64,000 nucleotides of DNA from Nocardia colli (lineage in GTDB: Bacteria; Actinomycetota; Actinomycetes; Mycobacteriales; Mycobacteriaceae). Within the stretch, counting starts at the first letter, position 1; each line of letters starts with the position of its first letter. This document shows positions 50,664 to 59,600 of this stretch, piece by piece. The stretch spans positions 744,001 through 808,000 of the forward strand of contig NZ_VXLC01000001.1 of NCBI RefSeq assembly GCF_008704205.1. Reading direction: 5' to 3'. A model generated the notes under the pieces. The model was not told the DNA's origin. It did not search any database and saw nothing but the letters and a program-made list of their open reading frames with translations. The position numbers were made by a program, and so were the translations under genes.

Positions 50664-51881
50664 TCAGAGCCCGCGAAGCCGACCGCTCAGATAGCGACGT
50701 TCGGCGTCGGTCGGCGCCAGTACCAGCGCTTCTTCGTAAGCCGCGGCGGCTTCGATCGACCGGCCATCCCGGCGAAGCAAGTCGGCCCGAGTCGCGGGCA
50801 GTAGGTAATAGCCCGCCAGCTTCCCGGACTCGGCCAGCTCATCGACCCGAGCCAAACCGGCCGGAATGCCGTCGGCCATGGCGATCGCCACCGCACGGTT
50901 GAGGTCCACCACCGGCGACGGCGCCAACCGTGCGAGCTCCCCGTACAGGATCGCGATCTGCGGCCAATCTGTCGATGCCGCGTCAACCGCGGTGGCGTGA
51001 CAAGCGGCGATCGCGGCTTGCACCTGGTAAGGCCCGACCTGCCGCTTGGCCAGCGCTTCCTCCAGCGTCGCCACCCCTTCGGCGATCAACGCACCATCCC
51101 ATCGCGAACGGTCCTGGTCCTCCAACGTGACCAGCACACCGTCCTCGATCCGGCTCGCCCGCCGCGCCTCGAGCAGCAGCATCAACGCCAGCAGCCCACG
51201 CGGTTCCGGTTCGGCCGGCAGCAGCCGAACCAGCACCCGCGCCAGCCGAATTCCCTCGGCCGTCAGCGCCCGGCGCCCGTCCGCCTCGTCATAGCCCTCG
51301 TTGCAGATCAGATAGAGCACCGCGAGGACCGCCGACAACCGGTTCGGCAACTGCTCCGCCGGCGGCACCCGATACGGGATGCCCGCCTCGACGATCTTGC
51401 GCTTGGCCCGCACCAGCCGTTGCGCCATCGTGGACTCGGCGGTCAGGAACGCTTTGGCGATCTCCGCGGTACTCAACCCCGCCAGGGTGCGCAACGTGAG
51501 GGCGACTCGCGCCGGGAACGGCAGCGCCGGATGACAGCAGGTGAAGATCAATCGCAATCTGTCGTCCGGAATCTCTTCCGGCGCAGCATCTTCCACCGTC
51601 CGGGACAGCACCGCGAGCTGGCGCAGCTTCGCCGCCCCGGTGGTATCGCGACGCAGCCGGTCGGTGGCCCGGTTGCGCGCCGCCGTCGTGAGCCAGGCCC
51701 CCGGACGACTCGGCACCCCATCGCGCGACCAGGTCGCCAACGCCGCGGCGAACGCGTCCTGCGCGCAGTCCTCGGCCAGGTCCCAATCCCCGGTCTGCCC
51801 GATCAGGGTCGCGACCACCTGACCCCACTCGTCCCGATACGCCGCCTCGACCGCCGCCCGAACCGGTTCGGCAGCGGTCAT
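50664..51881 (-). CDS. ECF42-type RNA polymerase sigma factor with C-terminal extension
   Basis: A 405-residue sigma factor from the ATG at 51881, overlapping the DGPF gene stop by ATGA. Sigma-70 region 2 reads EDCAQDAFAAALATWSRDGVPSRPGAWLTTAARNRATDRLRR. Region 4 has LAGLSTAEIAKAFLTAESTMAQRLVRAKRKI. The last 220 residues form a helical TPR-like extension (ILYGELARLAPSPVVDLNRAVAIAMADG) characteristic of the ECF42 group. The extension probably regulates the factor in place of an anti-sigma. It is co-expressed with a DGPF partner, as expected for ECF42. Confidence 0.92.
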   Translation of the reverse strand: MTAAEPVRAAVEAAYRDEWGQVVATLIGQTGDWDLAEDCAQDAFAAALATWSRDGVPSRPGAWLTTAARNRATDRLRRDTTGAAKLRQLAVLSRTVEDAAPEEIPDDRLRLIFTCCHPALPFPARVALTLRTLAGLSTAEIAKAFLTAESTMAQRLVRAKRKIVEAGIPYRVPPAEQLPNRLSAVLAVLYLICNEGYDEADGRRALTAEGIRLARVLVRLLPAEPEPRGLLALMLLLEARRASRIEDGVLVTLEDQDRSRWDGALIAEGVATLEEALAKRQVGPYQVQAAIAACHATAVDAASTDWPQIAILYGELARLAPSPVVDLNRAVAIAMADGIPAGLARVDELAESGKLAGYYLLPATRADLLRRDGRSIEAAAAYEEALVLAPTDAERRYLSGRLRGL

Positions 51882-52213
51882 TCCCACACGGGACGGACCT
51901 CGACGCAACCCCGGCGCGCGTACGGATGACTCGCCGCGATCTCGAGCGCCGCATCCAGATCGGCACATTCGATGATGTCGATCCCGCCGATGAAGTCCTT
52001 TGTCTCCGCGAACGGCCCATCGGAGATCAACGTCTCACCGCCCCGGACCCTGACCGTCGTCGCGTCCGCCACGGGCCGCAGCCGCGCCCCGCCGAGTTTG
52101 GCTCCCCGCCGATTCAGCTCCACCCCCCACGCTTGGAATTCCGGATCCGCCGCGATCTCCGCATTGGTCGGGGAATTGGTCTCGTCGTCGCAGATCAGCA
52201 GGACGTACTTCAT
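51878..52213 (-). CDS. YCII-related DGPF-domain protein
   Basis: A 111-residue YCII-fold protein from the ATG at 52213. MKYVLLICDDETNSPTNAE begins the fold, and SDGPFAETKDFIGG contains the DGPF signature. Its stop overlaps the ECF42 start, the classical pairing in which DGPF proteins accompany ECF42 sigma factors. Its direct role in signalling is not known. Confidence 0.93.
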   Translation of the reverse strand: MKYVLLICDDETNSPTNAEIAADPEFQAWGVELNRRGAKLGGARLRPVADATTVRVRGGETLISDGPFAETKDFIGGIDIIECADLDAALEIAASHPYARRGCVEVRPVWE

Positions 52214-52404
52214 GCGCCCAATATGCCCGAGCCGCCGACTCCGATCAACGACCTCGGTGTCGCTTCGCGCGCTCCCACGCAAGCCTGATCACGAATCTAT
52301 TTGCGTCCCTGTCAGATTTGCCGCCGCGCGCGGGACACGCGGTGGCGCGGACCGCTATCGCACGATCCGCCCAACTGTGGCGCGCGTCCAGTTACCCTGA
52401 GGTG

Positions 52405-53751
52405 ATGCGATTCCGGTTTCGTCGTTATGCCTCGACCGTTCTCGCCGCCGCCGCGTCGACGATGTTGCTATGCACGCAGTCGTCCGCGGCCCCGATGATC
52501 CGGCCGGTCGCCGCCGCGGCGCCGCTGGATCCGGGATTCCTCTGGGGCGTCGCGGCTTCCGGATTCCAGTCCGAAGGCCATGCGCCCGACAGCAATTGGA
52601 CCCGATATATCGCCGCGCGGCCCGACTACGACGGATTACAGGATTCGGTCGACTTCTACGGCCGCTATGCCGCCGACATCGATCTGGCCGCTTCGCTCGG
52701 CGTGCGGGTGTTCCGGATCGGCATCGAATGGGCCCGGCTGCAACCCGCGCCGGGCGTGTGGGACGAGGGCGCGTTCCGGTTCTACGACGCCGTCATCGGA
52801 GATATCGAACGAGCCGGGATGCGGCCGATGATCACCCTGGACCACTGGGTGTACCCCGGCTGGGCCGTCGACCGCGGCGGCTGGCGCAACCCCGGCATGG
52901 TCGGCGACTGGCTGGCTAACATGCGGGCGGTAGTCGATCGCTATGCGTCCCGTAATCCGTTGTGGGTCACGGTGAACGAACCGGTCGCCTATATCTCGCA
53001 GGAGGTCGGCCGGGGCGGCGCCGATCCGGGCCAGATGCTGGACCGAGTCGCGCAGGCGCATAACGAGATCCACGACTACATCCACCAAGTCCAGCCCGGC
53101 GCAATGGTTACCAGCAATGTCGGCTACGTCGCGGGCGTCGAAGCCGAGGTCAACGGCGGCTTCATCGACCGGGTCGCGGCCCGGCTCGACTACGTCGGCA
53201 TCGACTACTACTTCGGGTACGACCCGGCGCAGTCGCTGCTCAGCGCCATCACCAGGGCCACCGGCTCCGCGGTGCCGATGCCCGGCATGAACATCTGGGA
53301 CCTGCCCTTGCGCACCGAGGGCATCTACTATGCGCTGCAATACTATTCGCGCCGCCTGCCGGGTAAACCGCTCTACATCGTGGAGAACGGCATGCCCACC
53401 GACAACGGCCGCCCCCGCGCCGACGGCTACTCCCGCAGCGATCACCTGCGCGACACCGTCTACTGGATCCAGCGCGCCAAGGCCGACGGCATGAACGTCA
53501 TCGGCTACAACTACTGGAGCCTCACCGACAACTACGAATGGGGCAGTTACACACCGCGATTCGGGCTCTACACCGTCGACGTGCGCACCGACCCCGGCCT
53601 CACCCGCCGACCCACCGACGCGGTCGGCACGTACACCCAGCTGGTGAACGCGGGCGGCGTCCCCGACGACTACCGGCCCACCCGCGCCCCCTCCTTCTGC
53701 GTCCTGGTCGACCCGCCCGCCAGCTGCCTCAGTCCCGTCGGCGTTCCCTAG
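52405..53751 (+). CDS. Secreted family 1 glycoside hydrolase
   Basis: A 448-residue GH1 enzyme from the ATG at 52405, preceded by GAGGTG. A signal peptide (RRYASTVLAAAASTMLLC) ends near residue 29. The barrel shows FLWGVAASGFQSEG, acid/base Glu in WVTVNEPVAY and nucleophile Glu in LYIVENGMPT, plus YNYWSLTDNYEWGSY. It is shorter than intracellular beta-glucosidases and exported, so it may act on extracellular or host glycosides. It is a single-gene unit. Confidence 0.92.
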   Translation: MRFRFRRYASTVLAAAASTMLLCTQSSAAPMIRPVAAAAPLDPGFLWGVAASGFQSEGHAPDSNWTRYIAARPDYDGLQDSVDFYGRYAADIDLAASLGVRVFRIGIEWARLQPAPGVWDEGAFRFYDAVIGDIERAGMRPMITLDHWVYPGWAVDRGGWRNPGMVGDWLANMRAVVDRYASRNPLWVTVNEPVAYISQEVGRGGADPGQMLDRVAQAHNEIHDYIHQVQPGAMVTSNVGYVAGVEAEVNGGFIDRVAARLDYVGIDYYFGYDPAQSLLSAITRATGSAVPMPGMNIWDLPLRTEGIYYALQYYSRRLPGKPLYIVENGMPTDNGRPRADGYSRSDHLRDTVYWIQRAKADGMNVIGYNYWSLTDNYEWGSYTPRFGLYTVDVRTDPGLTRRPTDAVGTYTQLVNAGGVPDDYRPTRAPSFCVLVDPPASCLSPVGVP

Positions 53752-53806
53752 ACGCCCTGGCCAGGGCGGTTGGCCGCGGTTCGCGCGCATGCCCGACCAT
53801 GGTGTG

Positions 53807-54751
53807 ATGTCGCTCAGCACGCAAGAAGCCGACCTCTTCGAGAGCTATCGGGGCCGCCTGGAGGCGATCGCCTACCGGCTGCTCGGGTCGGCCGGCGACG
53901 CCGAGGACGCGGTGCAGGAGACGTTCCTGCGCTGGCACGCGGCCGACCGGACGCTGATCGAAACGCCGGTGGCGTGGCTGACCAAGGTGCTCACCAACCT
54001 CTACCTCAACCAACTCACCTCGGCCCGGGCCCGGCGCGAGACCTATGTCGGGCAGTGGCTCCCGGAGCCGGTGCTGGCCGGCGACCCGATGCTCGGCCCG
54101 GCCGACACCGCCGAGCAGCGCGAGTCCGTCTCCTTCGCGATGCTGACGCTGATGGAGCGGTTGTCACCGAACGAGCGCGCGGTGTACGTGCTGCGCGAGG
54201 CGTTCGGGTACGCGCACCGGGAGATCGCGGAAATCCTCGACCTCACCGAGTCCAACTGCCAGCAGATCTACCGGCGGGCCAAGCAGCACGTCAGCACCGG
54301 GGAGGCGCGTGCAGAGGTCGATGCGGCCACCGCGCGCAAGATCGTCGAGCAGTTCCTCGCCGCGGCGCTCAGCGGCGAGACCGAGCCGCTGATCCGGCTG
54401 CTCACCGACGGCGCGGTCAGCGTCGCGGACGGCGGCGGGCGGATTCCGGCGCGCAAGATCCCGGTCGTGGGCGCGCTCGATATCGCGCGGTATGTGCGGA
54501 ACCTGTTCCGGCCGACCGATGCCCGGCGCGCGTTCGTCGGCGACGAGGTGGTCTTCTACGCCGACGTCGTCAACGGTGCGCCCGCCGTGCTGGTGGTGAC
54601 CGGTGCGCGGGTCTACGGCATCTTCGCCCTCGACCCGACGCCCGACGGTGTCGCGGCGATCCACATCCAGGTCAATCCGGAGAAATTGCAACGCATCACA
54701 CGGCAGTGGGCGGCCGCCGGACCGCATCGACCGCTCGAACTGGCGTGGTGA
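53807..54751 (+). CDS. ECF41-type RNA polymerase sigma factor
   Basis: About 314 residues (ATG 53807; 53789 is an alternative). Region 2: LEAIAYRLLGSAGDAEDAVQETFLRW. Region 4: LREAFGYAHREIAEILDLTESNCQQIYRRAKQHV. A C-terminal SnoaL/NTF2-like domain (residues 185-305) is the ECF41 hallmark and acts as a built-in regulator. No anti-sigma gene is needed or seen. The following oxidoreductase gene is the type of target ECF41 factors usually control. Confidence 0.92.
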   Translation: MSLSTQEADLFESYRGRLEAIAYRLLGSAGDAEDAVQETFLRWHAADRTLIETPVAWLTKVLTNLYLNQLTSARARRETYVGQWLPEPVLAGDPMLGPADTAEQRESVSFAMLTLMERLSPNERAVYVLREAFGYAHREIAEILDLTESNCQQIYRRAKQHVSTGEARAEVDAATARKIVEQFLAAALSGETEPLIRLLTDGAVSVADGGGRIPARKIPVVGALDIARYVRNLFRPTDARRAFVGDEVVFYADVVNGAPAVLVVTGARVYGIFALDPTPDGVAAIHIQVNPEKLQRITRQWAAAGPHRPLELAW

Positions 54752-54831
54752 CCCACATCACATAGGTGTGGTGTCAGGGATCGCGCGGCTGCCCGGTTCA
54801 GGAGGTGAGTGCAACCAGATAGGAGCTCACC

Positions 54832-56016
54832 ATGAAGCATCGCATCGTCGTCCTCGGAGCCGGATACGCCGGCGGCATCGCCGCCGGGCGCCTGGCCAAG
54901 CGGCTGCATCGCGACGACGTCGAGATCACCGTGGTCAACGCCGAGCCCGAGTTCGTCGAACGGGTCCGCATGCACCAGCTCGCGAGCGGGCAGGAGTTGC
55001 CGCAGCGTGCGCTGCGCGACATCTACGCGGGTACCGGCGTGCAGGTCCGGGTGGCGCGGGTCATCGGTATCGACGTCGACCGCAAACTCGTCGATCTGCT
55101 CGGCGAGCACGACACCGAGACTCTCCGCTACGACACCCTCGTCTACGCCCTGGGCAGCACGGTCGCCGACTTCGGCGTCCCCGGTGTCGCCGACCACGCC
55201 TGCAACGTCGCAGGTAAGCAAGCCGCACTGAAGTTGCGAACACGGCTGAGCGAGTTGACCTCCGGCGCGTCCGTGCTGGTCGTCGGCGGCGGCCTGACCG
55301 GCATCGAAGCGGCCACCGAAATCGCCGAGGCCCGCCCGGATCTGACGGTGACGATCGCCGCCCGCGGTGGCGTCGGCGACTGGCTCGACGACAAGGCCCA
55401 GCGCCACCTGCGCACCGCCTTCGACCGGCTCGGCATCACCGTCCGCGAAGGCGCCGAGATCACCCGCGTCGAACCGCACGGCGTGGTCACCTCATCCGGC
55501 CCGATCGCCGCCCAAATAACCGTCTGGACAGCAGGTTTCGAGGTCCACCCGATCGCCGCCGCCAGCACCCTCGAGGTCTCCGGCACCGGGCGAATCGTCG
55601 TCGACGGCACCCTGCGCTCGGTCTCCCACCCCGACGTATACGCCATCGGCGACGCCGCGTTCGTCACCGGCGTAGGCGGCAAGGAACTCCGAATGGGTTG
55701 CGCCACCGCATCTCCGATGGCCTGGCAGGGCGCCGACGCCCTCGCCGCGCGCCTGACCGGCCGCAAGGTTCCCGAAACACCCATCGGCTACGCCGCCCAA
55801 TGCATCAGCCTCGGCCGCCGCGACGCCATCATCCAGAAGGTGACCCCCGCAGACCAACCCACCACCACCGTCATCACCGGCCGAATCGGCGCCCGCATCA
55901 AAGAATTCATCTGCGCCTCCGCCGCCTGGAGCGTCACCCACCCCACCCTCCTCATCCCCACCCGCCACCGCCACCTCACCCCGACCAGCCATGATGTGAG
56001 CACCACCGCGAGATAG
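54832..56016 (+). CDS. NDH-2-like FAD/NAD(P)-dependent oxidoreductase (ECF41 target type)
   Basis: A 394-residue pyridine-nucleotide oxidoreductase with AGGAG upstream. FAD motif: IVVLGAGYAGGIAAGRL. NAD motif: SVLVVGGGLTGIEAATEI near residue 145. HPDVYAIGDAAFVTG is the second FAD motif. It belongs to the FAD oxidoreductases that sit beside ECF41 sigma factors. It probably reduces a quinone or other acceptor at the membrane. A methyltransferase gene starts seven bases after its stop. Confidence 0.9.
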   Translation: MKHRIVVLGAGYAGGIAAGRLAKRLHRDDVEITVVNAEPEFVERVRMHQLASGQELPQRALRDIYAGTGVQVRVARVIGIDVDRKLVDLLGEHDTETLRYDTLVYALGSTVADFGVPGVADHACNVAGKQAALKLRTRLSELTSGASVLVVGGGLTGIEAATEIAEARPDLTVTIAARGGVGDWLDDKAQRHLRTAFDRLGITVREGAEITRVEPHGVVTSSGPIAAQITVWTAGFEVHPIAAASTLEVSGTGRIVVDGTLRSVSHPDVYAIGDAAFVTGVGGKELRMGCATASPMAWQGADALAARLTGRKVPETPIGYAAQCISLGRRDAIIQKVTPADQPTTTVITGRIGARIKEFICASAAWSVTHPTLLIPTRHRHLTPTSHDVSTTAR

Positions 56017-56022
56017 GGCGAG

Positions 56023-56622
56023 ATGCTCGACTACGACACCGAAGCCGACGACTACGACCGGACGCGGGGCGGATCGCCACGAGCCGAGGCCGCCGCCGAC
56101 GCACTCGACCGGCTGCTCCCCGCGCCCGGCGTGGTCTTGGACCTGGCCGTCGGCACCGCGATCGTGGCCGCCCGGCTGACCGACCGCGGCCACCGAGTCA
56201 TCGGCATCGACCTCTCCGCCGGCATGCTGCAGCACGCTGTTCGCCGGCTACCCGGCAGGGTCGCCCGCGCGGACGCCACCGCAATCCCGTTGGCAGCCAA
56301 CAGTGTCGACGCGGTAACCGCGGTGTGGTTGCTGCACTTGATCGACGACGCCGAGCCCGTTCTCGCCGAGGTTGCCCGAGTCCTCCGCCCGGGCGGCCAC
56401 TTCCTCACCACCGCAGACAAAGTCGCCGCGTCCCGCACCGCCGCGGGTGTGCCGTTCGAAGATCAACCTCGCGCCGACAATTGCGCGCGCCTCACTGCCC
56501 TCGGCGCGCAACACAACCTCGAATTAACAACGGCGACATCCTTCATCGGCCACGGACAAGGTTCACCGAACCGGCCCGACCCTCGCTATCCCGTTCTCGG
56601 CTTCCGTCGCGGCACTGCCTGA
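56023..56622 (+). CDS. Class I SAM-dependent methyltransferase
   Basis: A 199-residue methyltransferase. Motif I is weakened: VVLDLAVGTAIVAARLTDRG reads DLAVGTA, without the usual second glycine. Motif II: VIGIDLSAGML. Post-motif: RVLRPGGHFLTTAD. It lacks a long C-terminal substrate domain. The substrate is unknown. It begins seven bases after the oxidoreductase, so it belongs to the ECF41-linked unit. Confidence 0.88.
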   Translation: MLDYDTEADDYDRTRGGSPRAEAAADALDRLLPAPGVVLDLAVGTAIVAARLTDRGHRVIGIDLSAGMLQHAVRRLPGRVARADATAIPLAANSVDAVTAVWLLHLIDDAEPVLAEVARVLRPGGHFLTTADKVAASRTAAGVPFEDQPRADNCARLTALGAQHNLELTTATSFIGHGQGSPNRPDPRYPVLGFRRGTA

Positions 56623-56676
56623 ACGGCCACTGCCACACTCGTGCGACTGCCGGCACAGGCGGATATCGGCTGAGGT

Positions 56677-59600
56677 CTATTGGGGTGGGGGGAGGTGGGC
56701 GATTTGGATCAGTTGAGGGGGTTGGGTGCGGGTTAGGAGGGTGCCTCGGCCTGGGGGGAGGGGGGTGGCTCGGAGGGTGGGGGTGAAGGGTTTTCCTTCT
56801 TCGGTGGGGGCGCTCATGAGGAGGGTGGTGGCGGAGATTTCGTGGAGGCGGCCGAGGAGGGTGCCGTTGAGGGCTCGGGTGAGGTTGGTGGCTCGGCGGG
56901 CGATGATGAGGTGCAGGCCGATGTCGTGGGCGGTGGGGAGGAATTCGAGGAGGGGTTCGAGGGGGTCGTCGCCGTCGGTGACGATGAGGTCGTGGTCGTC
57001 TACTACGACGTAGAGTTCGGGGCCGGTCCACCAGGTGCGGTCGCGTAGTTGGTGGGGACCGACTTCGGGGCCTGGGATTCGGGCGGTGAGGGTGCGGCAC
57101 AGGTGGTCGACGGCCTCGGGCACGGTCGCCGCGGACGCGCAGTAGGCGATCAGGTGGGCCGGGTCGACGGCGTGCAGCAGGGTGCGGCGGTAGTCGATGA
57201 GGAGGATTCCGGCTTGTTCGGGGGCGGCGTTCTCGGTGATGCCGAGCAGGATGTTGTGCAGGAGTGTGGTTTTGCCGCAACCCTGATCGGCGAACGCCAT
57301 CAGATGCGGCTGGGCGTCGAAATCCAGTATCAGGGGCGACAATTCGTTCTCGCCGAGCCCGACGGCCAGGTGCGTCGCGTCCTGAGTGACGCCGGCGTGC
57401 AGAGCCGATCGCAATACGTGCGCGCGGGGAATCTCGGTGGGCAGCAGGCGAACCTCGGGCGCCTGCCGTGATCCGTAGATCGTGCGCAGCTGCTTGGCGG
57501 CCGCCGCGATACCGCTCGGCAGCTGCTTCGGATCGGTCTCGGAGTCCAGTCGCGGAAGCGCGATGAGCAGGTGCAGTTTGTCCGGAGAAAGACCACGTCC
57601 GGGGCGGTCGGGCGGCACGGTTCCGGCGGCCGCGCGGTCGAGCTGGGAATCCGCGGGGTCGCCGAGTCGCAGTTCGATGAGGGTGCCGACCATGTCGGGC
57701 AGGGCGAGGCGAGTCCTGGTCCACGGCGGCAGCGTGACCACGACGTGGATGCCGTAGCGCGGTCCCTGCGTCGCGATGGTGACGATCGTCTGTTCCAGCG
57801 CCGGATAGTCCTGCTGGACGACATCGAGCCCGTCCACGATCAGGAAGACGTCACCGTACCGATCCGCCGAGATCGGATCGGCCGCTTGCTTTTCCGTCGA
57901 CAGCCGGTCCACTCGCGCCTTGCGGGACCGGAATTCGTGCATCGAGGTGAGGCCGAGTTCGCCGAACCGCTGTTCCCGGCGGCCGACGAGCGCGCCCAGC
58001 TCGGCGACGGTGCGCCGCACCCGATCCGAATCACGCCGCCCGGCAACCGATCCCACATGCGGGAACTCGGTCAAGCCGGCGAGCGCACCGCCCAGATCCA
58101 GGCAATAGAACTGCACCTGCTCGGGCGTGTGGGTGGCCGCGGCGGACACGATCAGCGTGCGTAGCGCGGTCGACTTCCCCGACCGCGGCCCACCGACGAT
58201 CGCCATATGCCCGGAACTGTCCGACAGATCGGCGCACAGCACCTCGCGATAGTGCTTACGCGGCACATCGACGACGCCGATCGGCAACCGCAGCAGTCCG
58301 GGCCCATCCGCCGACGGCGATGAATTCCACTGCCGCAGCAGCATTCCCACCGTAGGCGAGTCGCTCAGGGGATCGGTCCACACTTGGTGCGCGGCAGATC
58401 CGTGCCTGCCGAGGGCGACGGCCAGCGACTCCGACACCGGACGATCGACGGGCCCGGCACCCCCGTTCCCGGGAACCGACGGCCCCGGACCCGACGCGTA
58501 CGCCGCCCGGAACCGCGTCGCGGTGCCCGTACCGATCCGCAGATACCCGTAACCGGGAATGCGCGGCAGGTGATAGGCGTCGGTGGTGCCCAGCACCAAT
58601 CGCGACTCCGCAGGCGAAAAAGTCCGCAGCGCAATGCGATACGAGAGGTAACTGTCCAGCGCGCGCAACCGCCATTCGTCCGGCCGCTGCGTACCGAGCA
58701 GCAGATGCATGCCGAGCGAGCGGCCGAGCCGCCCGATCCGGACCAGCACGTCGACGAACGTCGAAGTCCCGGAGAGCAATTCCACGAATTCCTCGATCAC
58801 GATCACCAGCACGGGCAGCGGCGGCAGCATCGCCCCGGCCGCGCGGGCCTGCTCGTATTCGCCGATGGTGGTGTACGGCCCGCTCTCCTCGAGCTGCCGA
58901 CGCCGCCGGTCGATCTCCCCGTCGAGCACCTCTTGCAGCCGTTCGCGCAGGTAGAGATCCTGTTCCACGTCGCGGACGTGACCGGCCACGTGCCGCAGAC
59001 TGGTCAGCGGCTGGAACGTCGCGCCGTTCTTGAAGTCGACGAGCAGGAAGTTCACCCGATCCGGGCCGTGATGCAAGGCCAGCCCGAGCACGATGGTCCG
59101 CAGCAGCTCCGACTTTCCGGCGCCGATCGCACCGACCACCAGGCCGTGCGGACCCATCCCGCCGTCCGCGCCCTGCTTGAGGTCGAGCAGCACCGGATCG
59201 CCGGGACGCGTCGCGCCGATCGGGATGCGCAGCAACTCCCGAACGGGCCGTTGCCGCCACCACTGCTCGATCTCGAACACCGAGACATCGTCGAGGCCGT
59301 GCAGCGCGGCGAAGTCGGCCTCGACATCGGGCCCGGCCGACCCGCTCCCGGCTGCCGCGTGCCGCGTGCGCAGCCGGGCGACCAAATCCGCTGCGCCGTC
59401 GGTCATGTCGTCCACCATCGCGGGGTCCACGGGTGGCTCACGAATATCGGGCACGGCGATCCGGAACGGCTGCTTCTGATGCAACCCCCACCCCGGACCT
59501 TCCGGCAGCCGCACCGCGAGCTCCGGATCGATGCGCGAATCGCGCGGCTGATGCATGCGCAGCTCGATCTGCACGGCCAGCAGCCGGGCCATCCAGTCCG

